DNA of 64,000 bases, taken from contig NZ_JACHIF010000008.1 of assembly GCF_014203045.1 (NCBI RefSeq), positions 186,001 to 250,000 of the forward strand. Direction: 5' to 3'. A model generated the notes under the pieces. It ran no database searches, was not told where the DNA came from, and saw only the letters and a list, made by a program, of their open reading frames with translations. Below, piece by piece: positions 11,695 through 19,596 of the stretch (positions are counted from its first letter, which is position 1; each line of letters opens with the position of its first letter). The translations under genes were made by a program, and so were the position numbers. The DNA is from Prosthecobacter dejongeii. GTDB lineage: Bacteria > Verrucomicrobiota > Verrucomicrobiia > Verrucomicrobiales > Verrucomicrobiaceae.

Positions 11695-11741
11695 ACAGAC
11701 CTGTCTGTTTATTTTTCGAATCAATAGATCGACAGGTCTGT
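11695..11741. promoter_or_regulatory. Inverted pair of TetR-type operator elements
   Basis: The 11-mer GACAGGTCTGT occurs at 11731-11741 on the plus strand and, exactly reversed, at 11695-11705 (ACAGACCTGTC). Each copy is itself a partial palindrome (ACAG..CTGT). The pair sits between the starts of the divergent DUF1348 and TetR genes, where the repressor of both would bind. Centre-to-centre distance is 36 bp. Confidence 0.7.
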
Positions 11742-11775
11742 ATGTCAATGCTCTAATGTTTAAATTGTCTTTGTT

Positions 11776-12414
11776 ATGAAATCTGCCCTTGTTCCATCCT
11801 CCCCCTCCGCTGCCCGGGAACGGATCGTGCTGACGGCGTCACGGCTTTTTTATCGCGATGGCGTTCGTGCCACAGGGATTGATAAAATCATCGCAGAGTC
11901 AGAGGTGGCTAAGATGTCTTTTTACCGGCACTTTCCCTCAAAAAATGATCTGGTGGCCGAATACCTCCTGCGACGTCATGAATGGTGGATGAACTGGTTC
12001 AGTGCCGCTGTGGAAAAAAGATTGTCACAGGCTGGCGCTGGATTGGAGGTCATCGCGGAGGTTCTCATGCGCTGGTTTGAAGAACCTGATTTCCGCGGTT
12101 GTGCGTTTATCAATGCCCAGGCAGAAGCTTTTTCTCAGGAGGAAAAGATCCAACAAATCATTCAGGATCATAAACAAGCGCTGCAGGCGTTTTTGCAGGA
12201 GATTGCAACCCGTTTGGGGCTGGAAAATCCTCTGCAAACGGCTGCTAGCAGTCTGCTCGTGATTGAGGGCACGATTGTGCGCTCTCAGATGACGAGGGAC
12301 TCAGATGTTTTTGAGACCTGTCGGCTACTTTTAAGGAGGATAGGCCGCCAAGCCCGCCGTCCTGAGGTGGCGGCTATTGAGCCAGATCTACCACCTTACT
12401 TACCTGGATTTTAA
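11776..12414 (+). CDS. TetR-family transcriptional repressor
   Basis: A 212-residue regulator. The N-terminal helix-turn-helix is typical: ARERIVLTASRLFYRDGVRATGIDKIIAESEVAKMSFYRHFPSKNDLV (about residues 14-61). The remaining helices form the ligand-binding and dimer domain, with no recognisable ligand signature. The subgroup resembles the short regulators that control adjacent small-enzyme genes in response to xenobiotic or electrophilic compounds. The divergent DUF1348 gene and the two inverted operator copies in the shared 118-bp gap suggest autoregulation and control of that neighbour. Start ATG 11776. Confident in family; inducer unknown. Confidence 0.93.
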   Translation: MKSALVPSSPSAARERIVLTASRLFYRDGVRATGIDKIIAESEVAKMSFYRHFPSKNDLVAEYLLRRHEWWMNWFSAAVEKRLSQAGAGLEVIAEVLMRWFEEPDFRGCAFINAQAEAFSQEEKIQQIIQDHKQALQAFLQEIATRLGLENPLQTAASSLLVIEGTIVRSQMTRDSDVFETCRLLLRRIGRQARRPEVAAIEPDLPPYLPGF

Positions 12415-12490
12415 ATGGGGTGGAGGCAGGCTAAGGGAGGCTCTTGGGGTGAGATTGGAGAGCGCGTGGTGTGATGTTCGTGACCTGTCT

Positions 12491-12518
12491 TTGACAGTCG
12501 CTGTGGACCATCTATTCT
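12491..12518 (+). promoter_or_regulatory. Sigma-70-type promoter candidate for htpG
   Basis: A perfect TTGACA (12491-12496), a 16-base spacer and TATTCT (12513-12518, 4 of 6 bases of the consensus) lie 50 bp before the htpG start. No CIRCE inverted repeat was seen. Confidence 0.45.
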
Positions 12519-12567
12519 CTACGCCCCTTTTTATTTCACAACCCCACTTCATCTATCCCCCTAACCT

Positions 12568-14421
12568 ATGAGCAATACGACCACTGGCAGCACGCACGAG
12601 TTCCAGGCAGAGGTGAAACAGGTCTTGGACATTGTGATTCACAGCCTCTACACAGACCGCGAAATTTTCATTCGCGAATTGGTGTCCAACGCCGCTGATG
12701 CCCTGGAAAAAATGCGTCTGACGCAGCTCACTGAAAACGATGTTTTTGGTGCCGAGTTGCCGCTTGAGATCCATATCACCACGGATGAAACGGAAGGCAC
12801 GCTGACGATCTCCGATCACGGAATCGGGATGACCCGTGCTGAGTTGGTGGAAAATCTCGGAACCATTGCACACTCGGGTTCCAAGGCTTTCGCCGCTGCA
12901 TTGAAAAACGCTGGTAAGTCTGGTGACGCCTCGGTGATTGGTCAATTCGGGGTGGGTTTTTACAGCGCCTTCATGGTGGCGGATTATGTGAAGGTCTATA
13001 CACATTCCTGGCGCCAGGACGGCGAACATCTGGTGTGGGAAAGCACCGGTACAGGCACTTACAGCATTGATGAAGCGCCGGATCAGGTGCGTGGCTGTAA
13101 GATCGTCATCAAGCTGAAGGAAGATGCACTGGAGTTCTGTCGCCCTGATCGCGTCAAAGCGATCCTCGCTAAATATTCGAACTTTGTCAGCTTCCCGATT
13201 CAACTGAATGCGGAGCGTGTGAATACGGTGGAGGCTATTTGGCTGAAGAGCAAAGATGAGGTGACGGAAGAGCAGTATAAGGCCTTTTATCAGTTCACAG
13301 CCCATGCCTTTGATGAGCCGAGCTACCGCCTGCATTTCCAGGCCGATGCTCCGCTGGTCATCAATGCTCTCTTGTTCCTGCCAGAGCAAAATATGGAGTC
13401 CTTTGGTATGGGGCAGATGGAACCTGGGGTAGGGCTCTATTGCAAAAAGGTCTTGATTGATCCACGGCCGAAGAAGCTGCTGCCTGAGTGGATGCGCTTT
13501 GTGCGTGGGGTGATTGATAGCGAAGATCTACCTCTGAATATCTCCCGTGAGTCCATGCAGGACAGTGCGTTGGTGCGCAAGTTGGGCGAAGTGGTGACGA
13601 AACGACTCCTCAAATTCCTCGATAAGGAAGCTCAGGACGATGGCAAAAAGTTCCAAGAGTTTTATGCAAAGTTTAGCCGCTTCTTCAAAGAAGGTGTGGC
13701 GACAGATTTCCTCAATCGAGATGCGATTGCTAAATTGCTGCGTTTTGATTCCAGTCTGACAGGAGAAGGGGAGGTGATTGGCCTGGCCGATTACGTCGCC
13801 CGGATGAAGGAAGAGCAGAAGGCCATTTACTATCAGGTGGCTCCTTCTCGCAAAACTATCGAAACCGGTCCTTACCTGGAAGCTTTCAAATCGAAAGGTT
13901 ACGAAGTGCTCTATCTCTATGAGCCGATTGACGAATATGTGGTCAATAGTCTTCGTGAGTTTGATGGTAAGCCCCTGCAGGCTGTGAACTCGAATGAAGT
14001 GGATCTGGGGGACTTGGCCAATGAAGGAGAGTCTTTGAGCGAAGGAGATACCGAGACCCTCTGCGGCTGGCTCAAAGACAGCCTAGCCAGTGGTGTGGAG
14101 GAGGTGCGCAGCGGTAAACGACTGGTCAATAGTCCTGCGCTGGCCATCACTCCAGATGGAGAAATGACCCCTCAAATGCGCCAGATGATGCGTGCGATGA
14201 AGCCGGATGAAGTCGAGGCTCCCAAGGTGATCCTCGAAATCAATCCTCGTCATGAGATTGTCAAAAAACTGTCCGTCCTCAGTCAGAGCGATGGCGAGAG
14301 CGCTCAGTTGATCGCCGAGCAGGTCTTGGACAATGCTTTGCTATCTGCGGGATTGTTAGATGATCCTCAGCGTATCGTGGCCCGGACGGAGAAGATCATG
14401 GAGCGCCTATTGGCTAAATAA
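12568..14421 (+). CDS. htpG: Molecular chaperone HtpG (Hsp90)
   Basis: Cytosolic ATP-dependent Hsp90 chaperone of 617 residues, the normal bacterial length. The GHKL ATP site is intact: ELVSNAADALEKMR (about residue 35), ISDHGIGMTR (about 85) and IGQFGVGFYSAFMVADYV (about 125). The middle domain has the Hsp90 signature LPLNISRESMQD (about residue 316), and the C-terminal dimerisation domain is complete. The start ATG 12568 directly precedes the conserved region (FQAEVKQVLDIVIHSLYTDREIFIREL). A possible promoter is listed upstream, and a strong terminator follows 31 bp after the stop. Confident. Confidence 0.97.
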   Translation: MSNTTTGSTHEFQAEVKQVLDIVIHSLYTDREIFIRELVSNAADALEKMRLTQLTENDVFGAELPLEIHITTDETEGTLTISDHGIGMTRAELVENLGTIAHSGSKAFAAALKNAGKSGDASVIGQFGVGFYSAFMVADYVKVYTHSWRQDGEHLVWESTGTGTYSIDEAPDQVRGCKIVIKLKEDALEFCRPDRVKAILAKYSNFVSFPIQLNAERVNTVEAIWLKSKDEVTEEQYKAFYQFTAHAFDEPSYRLHFQADAPLVINALLFLPEQNMESFGMGQMEPGVGLYCKKVLIDPRPKKLLPEWMRFVRGVIDSEDLPLNISRESMQDSALVRKLGEVVTKRLLKFLDKEAQDDGKKFQEFYAKFSRFFKEGVATDFLNRDAIAKLLRFDSSLTGEGEVIGLADYVARMKEEQKAIYYQVAPSRKTIETGPYLEAFKSKGYEVLYLYEPIDEYVVNSLREFDGKPLQAVNSNEVDLGDLANEGESLSEGDTETLCGWLKDSLASGVEEVRSGKRLVNSPALAITPDGEMTPQMRQMMRAMKPDEVEAPKVILEINPRHEIVKKLSVLSQSDGESAQLIAEQVLDNALLSAGLLDDPQRIVARTEKIMERLLAK

Positions 14422-14452
14422 GGGTGTAAAAAGCATCGCTGTTTTCCGAGGA

Positions 14453-14483
14453 GCCCCGCTGCGATGCAGCGGGGCATTTTTTT
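14453..14483 (+). terminator. Intrinsic terminator after htpG
   Basis: Ten-base GC-rich arms GCCCCGCTGC (14453-14462) and GCAGCGGGGC (14466-14475) with a 3-base loop, followed by A and seven T. Confidence 0.92.
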
Positions 14484-14525
14484 GCCAACAGCACCTTCGA
14501 CATGACAGCGGACGGAAGCTATACG

Positions 14526-14556
14526 AAAAACGCCGCCTGTTTCCAGGCGGCGTTTT
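14526..14556 (-). terminator. Intrinsic terminator after glnII
   Basis: Arms AACGCCGCCTG and CAGGCGGCGTT around a 4-base loop, with a run of T on the minus strand. It lies 30 bp beyond the glnII stop codon. The T tract on the plus side is shorter, so it acts mainly for the minus strand. Confidence 0.85.
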
Positions 14557-14585
14557 GTGGGAGAGTGATCGTTGTCGAGACTCGA

Positions 14586-15605
14586 TTATGGCTTCGGCAC
14601 TTCGGCGATGGTCGCCAAGATGCGGGAAGCGATGGCGTAGGGATCGCCCTGGGAGTTTGGACGGCGATCTTCAAGATAGCCCTTGTAGCCATTGTTAACA
14701 AAGCTGTGTGGCACGCGCACGGATGAGCCGCGGTCTGCGATGCCATAAGTGAATTTGTCAATGGACTGGGTTTCATGAAGACCCGTCAGGCGCATGTGGT
14801 TGTCAGGACCGTAAACGGCGATGTGCTCGTTGAGGTTCTTGGCAAATGCGGCCATGAGGGCTTCGAAATATTCTTTGCCGCCGACGTCACGAAGATAGTC
14901 GGTAGAGAAGTTAGCGTGCATGCCAGAGCCATTCCAGTCCGTCGCGCCGAGAGGCTTGCAGTGGAATTCCACATCAATGCCGTACTTCTCGCAAAGACGG
15001 ATCAGGAGATAGCGAGCCACCCACATCTGATCAGCACACTTCTTGGAGCCTTTGCCGAAGATCTGGAATTCCCACTGGCCCTTGGCCACTTCGGCATTGA
15101 TGCCTTCGTGATTGATGCCTGCGTCCAGGCAAAGGTCGAGATGCTCTTCAACGATCTGGCGAGCGATGTCACCGACGTTTTTGAAGCCAACACCTGTGTA
15201 GTATGGGCCCTGAGGAGCTGGGTAGCCGTTTTCAGGGAATCCAAGAGGACGGCCGTCCTGGTAGAAGAAGTATTCTTGCTCGAAACCAAACCAAGCACCT
15301 GGATCGTCCAAGATGGTGGCGCGGGAGTTGGAAGGATGTGGGGTGACGCCATCTGGCATCATGACTTCGCACATCACCAGCACGCCGTTGATTCGGGTCG
15401 TGTCTGGGAAGACGGCCACTGGCTTCAACACGCAGTCAGAGCTGCGGCCTTCGGCCTGCTGGGTGGAGCTACCATCGAAGCCCCAGAGAGGGAGTTGTTC
15501 GAGGGTAGGAAAGCTGGCGTATTCCTTGATCTGGGTCTTGCTACGCAGATTTGGCACAGGCTTGTAGCCGTCGAGCCAGATGTATTCGAGTTTGTATTTG
15601 GCCAT
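14586..15605 (-). CDS. glnII: Glutamine synthetase, eukaryote-type (GSII)
   Basis: ATP-dependent ligation of ammonia to glutamate in the cytosol. At 339 residues it is the short GSII type rather than the roughly 470-residue GSI. Family landmarks: KYKLEYIWLDGYKPVPNLRSKT at the N-terminus, LPLWGFDGSSTQQAEGRSSD with the Mg/substrate region (about residue 40), EQEYFFY (glutamate/metal ligands) and NGSGMHANFST (ATP/ammonium site). The start is the ATG at 15605 (MAKYKLEY); the frame continues upstream through a promoter-like site but has no homologous sequence there. A sigma-54-type promoter lies 76-90 bp upstream and a terminator follows. GSII is not adenylylated in known cases, so control is likely transcriptional. 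Confidence 0.95.
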   Translation of the reverse strand: MAKYKLEYIWLDGYKPVPNLRSKTQIKEYASFPTLEQLPLWGFDGSSTQQAEGRSSDCVLKPVAVFPDTTRINGVLVMCEVMMPDGVTPHPSNSRATILDDPGAWFGFEQEYFFYQDGRPLGFPENGYPAPQGPYYTGVGFKNVGDIARQIVEEHLDLCLDAGINHEGINAEVAKGQWEFQIFGKGSKKCADQMWVARYLLIRLCEKYGIDVEFHCKPLGATDWNGSGMHANFSTDYLRDVGGKEYFEALMAAFAKNLNEHIAVYGPDNHMRLTGLHETQSIDKFTYGIADRGSSVRVPHSFVNNGYKGYLEDRRPNSQGDPYAIASRILATIAEVPKP

Positions 15606-15680
15606 GGTTGTGGTGTTCGACTTGTATGTAATGGGGCTTCGTGAAAGAAAACCTTCATCGTTGCCGCGCGATGGGATGAA

Positions 15681-15695
15681 GCATGGGTTATGCCA
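15681..15695 (-). promoter_or_regulatory. Sigma-54 (-24/-12) promoter candidate for glnII
   Basis: On the minus strand TGGCATAACCCATGC has GG and GC exactly 10 bases apart and matches the TGGCAC-N5-TTGC consensus at most positions. It would start transcription about 60-65 bases before the glnII ATG. Nitrogen-regulated sigma-54 control of glutamine synthetase is well known in other bacteria. Confidence 0.6.
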
Positions 15696-15796
15696 GAATA
15701 GAAATGATTTTTTTGAGTCGGGTGAAAAAAGATCTCGGTGATCTGCCACTTCGCGGCACTTGCCCGGGGCCATAAGCGAGCGTTTAATTCCACCTC

Positions 15797-16231
15797 ATGG
15801 AAGCCAAAAACACAGCGCGCGCCCTTGTCCGTCTTGGCTACGATGGGCGAGTCCACAAGACCTTTAGAGGGCACATGGCTCAAGAGCGATTCGAGCACGA
15901 GGTGCGTGTTTTGCGTTATTTGGAAAAGCAGGGTTGTCCGTTCGTGCCTAAGGTGCTTGAAACTGATCCCGAAAAACTTCACATGGTGACTTCTAATTGC
16001 GGCAGTCGTGTGGATCATCTCACCGAAGATCGGCTGAGGCTGCTGTTTGCCGAACTGGAGCAATACGGGGTCCGTCACGAAGACCCCTATCTGCGCAATG
16101 TGACATACAGTCCCCACCTTGGGCGTTTTTGTCTGATTGATTTCGAGTTCGCCACGATTTTAGACAAACCTGATCTGGGGCCGCCGCCGCCTGAGCCTGA
16201 TCCGCAGGAGCTAGGTCCCAGAGGCTGGTGA
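15797..16231 (+). CDS. Minimal protein-kinase-like protein
   Basis: A 144-residue protein with a much reduced kinase-like pattern. The N-part KTFRGHMAQERFEHEVRVLRYLEKQGCPFVPKVLE looks like a nucleotide-lysine strand followed by the helix-C glutamate. The C-part has RHEDPYLRNVTYSP (HxDxxxxN catalytic loop, about residue 94) and CLIDFEFA (metal-binding Asp, about residue 115). The tail is Pro/Glu-rich and probably disordered. At this size it lacks most of the usual C-lobe, as in some Bud32/RIO-like or lipopolysaccharide-kinase-like small proteins. It is convergent with the effector-like kinase gene (8 bp gap) and near a PP2C gene. The substrate is unknown; it could also be a pseudokinase. Confidence 0.6.
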   Translation: MEAKNTARALVRLGYDGRVHKTFRGHMAQERFEHEVRVLRYLEKQGCPFVPKVLETDPEKLHMVTSNCGSRVDHLTEDRLRLLFAELEQYGVRHEDPYLRNVTYSPHLGRFCLIDFEFATILDKPDLGPPPPEPDPQELGPRGW

Positions 16232-16239
16232 TCGATTGC

Positions 16240-18153
16240 TTACAAGTGGGGCGCGGCATGGTTTGCCGCTTGTTTGTTTCCATGACTTTGGAGGTGTGCC
16301 TTCTCAGCCACACTATTTTGGCCATGAGCATGAGATTCCTCGGCTGCGTGATTCAGTTTCCTTACGGCGTCCAGAACAGAGCCTGCTTTGATATTGGCCA
16401 TGCTGGGGCGCCGCTGCAGGTGTTCGTTGCGCAGATCATCCGCGACATGGTGATGCTCTTCAATCGAAGGGGGAGAGACTTTAGGTGGAGCAATAGCCTC
16501 CTGATTTGTGCCTCTTTTGACGGCGAGGAGAGCCTCCAAATCACTGCGTAACGGAGCAACCGCTTCGGTGAGTGCGGTATCCATCTGCTTTTCGAGTGAT
16601 TTAATCTTCTGTAGGGTCTGAGTCAGTTGCTCATGCGTCTTTTCCATTTTACCAAGTCGCTCACGCTTACCCAGGAATGCTTCTTTCAGGCGAGTAACTG
16701 GCTGCGGATGTGCTAATTTTTCTTCTCTGTGGTCAAGGGCACTGACGGATTTCTGCAAAGCAGAGATCTCGGCTTTGGCAATTTCGACTGCTTTGCGGAG
16801 ATTTGCGTTTTCAATGAGTTCCGGTGAAGCCTTTAAGGATTCTTTAGCCTTGGCTTCTTGCTGCAGATAGGCGGCAACATCAGGATCACGCATGGCTTTG
16901 CCTGCACTCTCGGCCGGGCGCATCGTGGCAACCTCATTCTCCTGGGTGGCTATTTTGCCTTCAAATCCGATTTTGAATTGCTGAATGAAGCCCAGTTGGG
17001 AGGCTTTCACGGGGATCAAGAGATGTGCAGGCTCGGCGGTTTTAAAAGTCACCCCATTGCCTCGTTGAGCCATCTTTTCGTTAAAGGTTTTCTTTTGTGC
17101 CGCTAGACTTTCTTTAAAGGTGGCTTCGTTGAACTCTTTGACAACTTTTAGACCCTTCTCTGGGTGGTGAATTGCCTCTTGGAGTTCTTCGAGTCGCTTA
17201 ACGGCTCCCTGGATGGCCTTCGGAGAAAGCGCTGAACAGTTTTCTGGACGTGGCAAGTTTTTAAGAGCTTCCTGCAATTCAGTCGAGGAGGTTGCGAGTA
17301 TCCTTTTCGCCGTCTCTTCGTGCATCATGCGGGGCAAGGTGGAGACACCTTTGTAGTCCACGCCACAGCGTTTTTCGAGTGTGGACAGGTCCACTTCGGG
17401 GAAAGCTAAATCATTGTCAATCCCGGTGACTTGATTGGTTTTTGGATCAATGAAAATATTGCCTGGATGACGATCCAGTTGGCCCGTGATGTAGTCATTG
17501 ATTTCCAGATCAAAAATTCTACGCTGGATGTCTGGATGAGAATAATCCACATCCAGCATGGCATCTAGCTTTTGGTCTTTGCCTGGAGGTTGCCACTCAC
17601 TTTGTATGCTGGCCCCATCGGCTTGGACGCTGATGCCGATGACCTTGCCATTCGGCGCGATGCCGAAACGTTCTTCTGCTATCACTTGCGTGCCCAGTAG
17701 GCGATCCACAGTGTTGGCCGCAACAGAACGTGTTAGCAAACCCATGTCATTGCCGCTGCGTATCTGTTTAGGATCTTCGAAAAGTTGTGAGGGAAGATGT
17801 TTTTTGTCTTGGTAAGCCTGCAGAAGCCCTGAGGAACGTTCGCTCTGGGTCATCTTTTGCTGGATTAAGTCTTGCTTTTCGGGGCCGTCCTCGAGAGTCG
17901 CGATTAGCTTATCCCGTTCTTCGTTCGCTAGTTTAATGGCTTTTCGTTCCTCAACCAATTCAGTCAGAGTTTCGGAAATCTGATATTTGGCAAAGCCGAG
18001 TTGCTCTCCGCCACTGCCGATCATCTGTCCCTCATGGGCCTTCAATTTATAGGTGACAGTGGCCTGTTGTTCGCCCATTTCGTCATTTTCTGAAAACGTG
18101 AATGTTTCAGATTCTACAAAGACTGGGGCAACCGGAAGATCTTCTTGGGGCAT
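16240..18153 (-). CDS. Effector-like protein with PI3/4-kinase-type catalytic core and coiled coils
   Basis: A 637-residue protein not assigned to a named bacterial family from sequence alone. The segment at about residues 165-290 has the order of a PI3/4K- or actin-fragmin-kinase-like core: NTVDRLLGTQVIAEERFG, then YITGQLDRHPGNIFID (catalytic D....N) and TGIDNDLAFPE (metal-binding D). Similar cores occur in secreted kinase effectors of host-associated bacteria. Residues about 430-560 are strongly helical and coiled-coil, and the C-terminus is His/Asn-rich. No signal peptide or membrane segment is seen. The start is chosen at ATG 18153 (MPQEDLPV); an in-frame ATG at 18231 would add 26 residues. 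It is divergent from the PP2C phosphatase gene. The kinase call is an inference from motifs. Confidence 0.62.
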   Translation of the reverse strand: MPQEDLPVAPVFVESETFTFSENDEMGEQQATVTYKLKAHEGQMIGSGGEQLGFAKYQISETLTELVEERKAIKLANEERDKLIATLEDGPEKQDLIQQKMTQSERSSGLLQAYQDKKHLPSQLFEDPKQIRSGNDMGLLTRSVAANTVDRLLGTQVIAEERFGIAPNGKVIGISVQADGASIQSEWQPPGKDQKLDAMLDVDYSHPDIQRRIFDLEINDYITGQLDRHPGNIFIDPKTNQVTGIDNDLAFPEVDLSTLEKRCGVDYKGVSTLPRMMHEETAKRILATSSTELQEALKNLPRPENCSALSPKAIQGAVKRLEELQEAIHHPEKGLKVVKEFNEATFKESLAAQKKTFNEKMAQRGNGVTFKTAEPAHLLIPVKASQLGFIQQFKIGFEGKIATQENEVATMRPAESAGKAMRDPDVAAYLQQEAKAKESLKASPELIENANLRKAVEIAKAEISALQKSVSALDHREEKLAHPQPVTRLKEAFLGKRERLGKMEKTHEQLTQTLQKIKSLEKQMDTALTEAVAPLRSDLEALLAVKRGTNQEAIAPPKVSPPSIEEHHHVADDLRNEHLQRRPSMANIKAGSVLDAVRKLNHAAEESHAHGQNSVAEKAHLQSHGNKQAANHAAPHL

Positions 18154-18265
18154 AACGTTAAAAATTTCAAAGGAAAATAGCCTCTTTGGAGCTAGCTGTG
18201 ACAAAAACAGATTTCTACGAAGTGAATGCAAATGTCTTGCTCAGAGGTGGTAGGCTGCGGCATCT

Positions 18266-19129
18266 TTGTTTTTGACCGTGACTCCATCCGCTGATTCTCA
18301 ATCCACTCCCCATCCTAGTGCGCTTTCTTGGTCTGGCATGACTCATGTCGGACGCGTGCGAAAAAATAATGAAGATGCCTTTTTGGCTCTGGCATACGAT
18401 GCGCAGGAAATTCGGTATTTGGGAAAAGTGGGAGAATCCACCATTGATCACAGTGACTTTGTTTTCGCCGTAAGTGATGGCATGGGCGGGGCAAATGCTG
18501 GCGAGTTTGCGAGCCGCACTGCGGTGGAGCGCATTACTCGACTGATGCCAAAGGTGTATCGTTTGGCAGCTCAAAGATTGGCCAGTGGGGTGAATGATGC
18601 CCTGGAGGAGATTTTCAGTCACGTGCATGCAGAGCTCAATCGCATGGGGCGTTCTTATGCAGAATGTTCGGGCATGGGGGCCACGCTCAGTCTTGCGTGT
18701 TTTTCACCTGGGTGGATGCATTTTGGCCACATTGGAGATAGTCGTATCTATTACCTGCCTAAAAATGGGGGAATGATGCAAGTAACTCATGATCACAGCT
18801 ATGTTGGGTGGCTACGCCGTAAAGGTGAGATCAATGAGCGTGAGGCGCGCAATCATCCGGGGCGTAACGTGCTAAATCAAGCTTTGGGGGCAGGTCACCA
18901 GATTCTCAATCCCCACTTCGGGGCGGTCAGCTGCCAGCCTGGAGATAAGTTCCTTTTGTGCAGTGACGGTATCATGGACGGTCTCTGGGATAACCGAATC
19001 GAGGAGTATCTAAAAACTCCGTCTGAGCAGCCTAAAGCCTTTAAAATCGTCGAACGAGCTGTGACCGAATCAGGTCGCGATAACTGCACTGCCGTGGTCG
19101 TGGAATTTGGCAGTGCAGTCACTGCCTAA
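18266..19129 (+). CDS. PP2C-family serine/threonine phosphatase
   Basis: Metal-dependent phosphoserine/threonine phosphatase (PPM family), cytosolic, about 287 residues and consisting only of the catalytic domain. Motifs in order: GRVRKNNEDAF (about residue 28), VSDGMGGANAGEFAS (metal ligands D and G, about 69), GMGATLSLA, HIGDSRIYYL (about 155), LCSDGIMDGLWD (about 232) and GRDNCTAVVVEF (about 270). The start is uncertain: there is no ATG, and TTG 18266, TTG 18272 and GTG 18278 are all in frame. It is divergent from the effector-like kinase gene and convergent with the crystallin gene, sharing a hairpin. It could oppose the neighbouring kinase-like proteins, but that is inference from position. 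Confidence 0.92.
   Translation: MFLTVTPSADSQSTPHPSALSWSGMTHVGRVRKNNEDAFLALAYDAQEIRYLGKVGESTIDHSDFVFAVSDGMGGANAGEFASRTAVERITRLMPKVYRLAAQRLASGVNDALEEIFSHVHAELNRMGRSYAECSGMGATLSLACFSPGWMHFGHIGDSRIYYLPKNGGMMQVTHDHSYVGWLRRKGEINEREARNHPGRNVLNQALGAGHQILNPHFGAVSCQPGDKFLLCSDGIMDGLWDNRIEEYLKTPSEQPKAFKIVERAVTESGRDNCTAVVVEFGSAVTA
19109..19126. terminator. Hairpin between convergent PP2C and crystallin genes
   Basis: Perfect arms GGCAGTG (19109-19115) and CACTGCC (19120-19126) with a 4-base loop inside the last PP2C codons. There is no T tract, so it may stabilise 3' ends rather than terminate. Confidence 0.4.
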
Positions 19130-19141
19130 TGGGGTGGCAGT

Positions 19142-19549
19142 TTATTGTTCGCGGATGATCTCTGCTTTCAATGAAGTGACACGGTGAGACAGCTTGCCAA
19201 GATTGCCGTGCTCTCCCTCGTTAAAGGTCGCGCTATCGCCCTTAAAATTGGGACCATCAAAAACAGTCACTTTCACCCCGGCTGGGACTTTCATTGAAAG
19301 GATGCTGTCATTGGAGATGCCAAGCTCTGACTTCATCACGATTTCATTGGCGAATTCGCACGGTGCTTTAATCCGGGTCATACGCCCTTTGCAATCTGCC
19401 TCAATGTATAGGGCGATGGAAGGACGGCTGACTTTCTTTGCTTGGAGCGCTTCGATCTCTTCTCTCTCTTGGAAACGATCTGAGGCGGCATTGAGTGATA
19501 ACCCTGCGAGACTGAGCAAAAGAGTCAGGAAAACGTAGTGTATTTTCAT
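19142..19549 (-). CDS. Secreted beta/gamma-crystallin-like protein
   Basis: A 135-residue exported protein: signal peptide of about 21 residues (MKIHYVFLTLLLSLAGLSLNA), a short charged linker, then two Greek-key motifs. The first is IALYIEADCKGRMTRIKAPCEF...NDSILSMKVPAG. The second, VTVFDGPNFKGDSATFNEGEHGNLGKLSHRVTSLKAE, has the classic Y/F-D-G-x-x-F-x-G and S-L pattern. The calcium signature N/D-N/D-x-x-S/T-S is approximate in motif one (NDSILS) and degenerate in motif two (SHRVTS), so calcium binding may be weak. Role unknown, likely periplasmic or envelope. Two Cys in the first motif could form a disulphide. Confidence 0.75.
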   Translation of the reverse strand: MKIHYVFLTLLLSLAGLSLNAASDRFQEREEIEALQAKKVSRPSIALYIEADCKGRMTRIKAPCEFANEIVMKSELGISNDSILSMKVPAGVKVTVFDGPNFKGDSATFNEGEHGNLGKLSHRVTSLKAEIIREQ

Positions 19550-19596
19550 ATCATCAGTTGTTATGCCAAAGCTGGGCGAATTTCGTCAAGACTCTT

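Noticed and set aside
14775..15644. Plus-strand frame of 289 codons opposite glnII
   Set aside because: Mirror of the conserved GSII codons; glnII has a full motif set, promoter and terminator on the minus strand.
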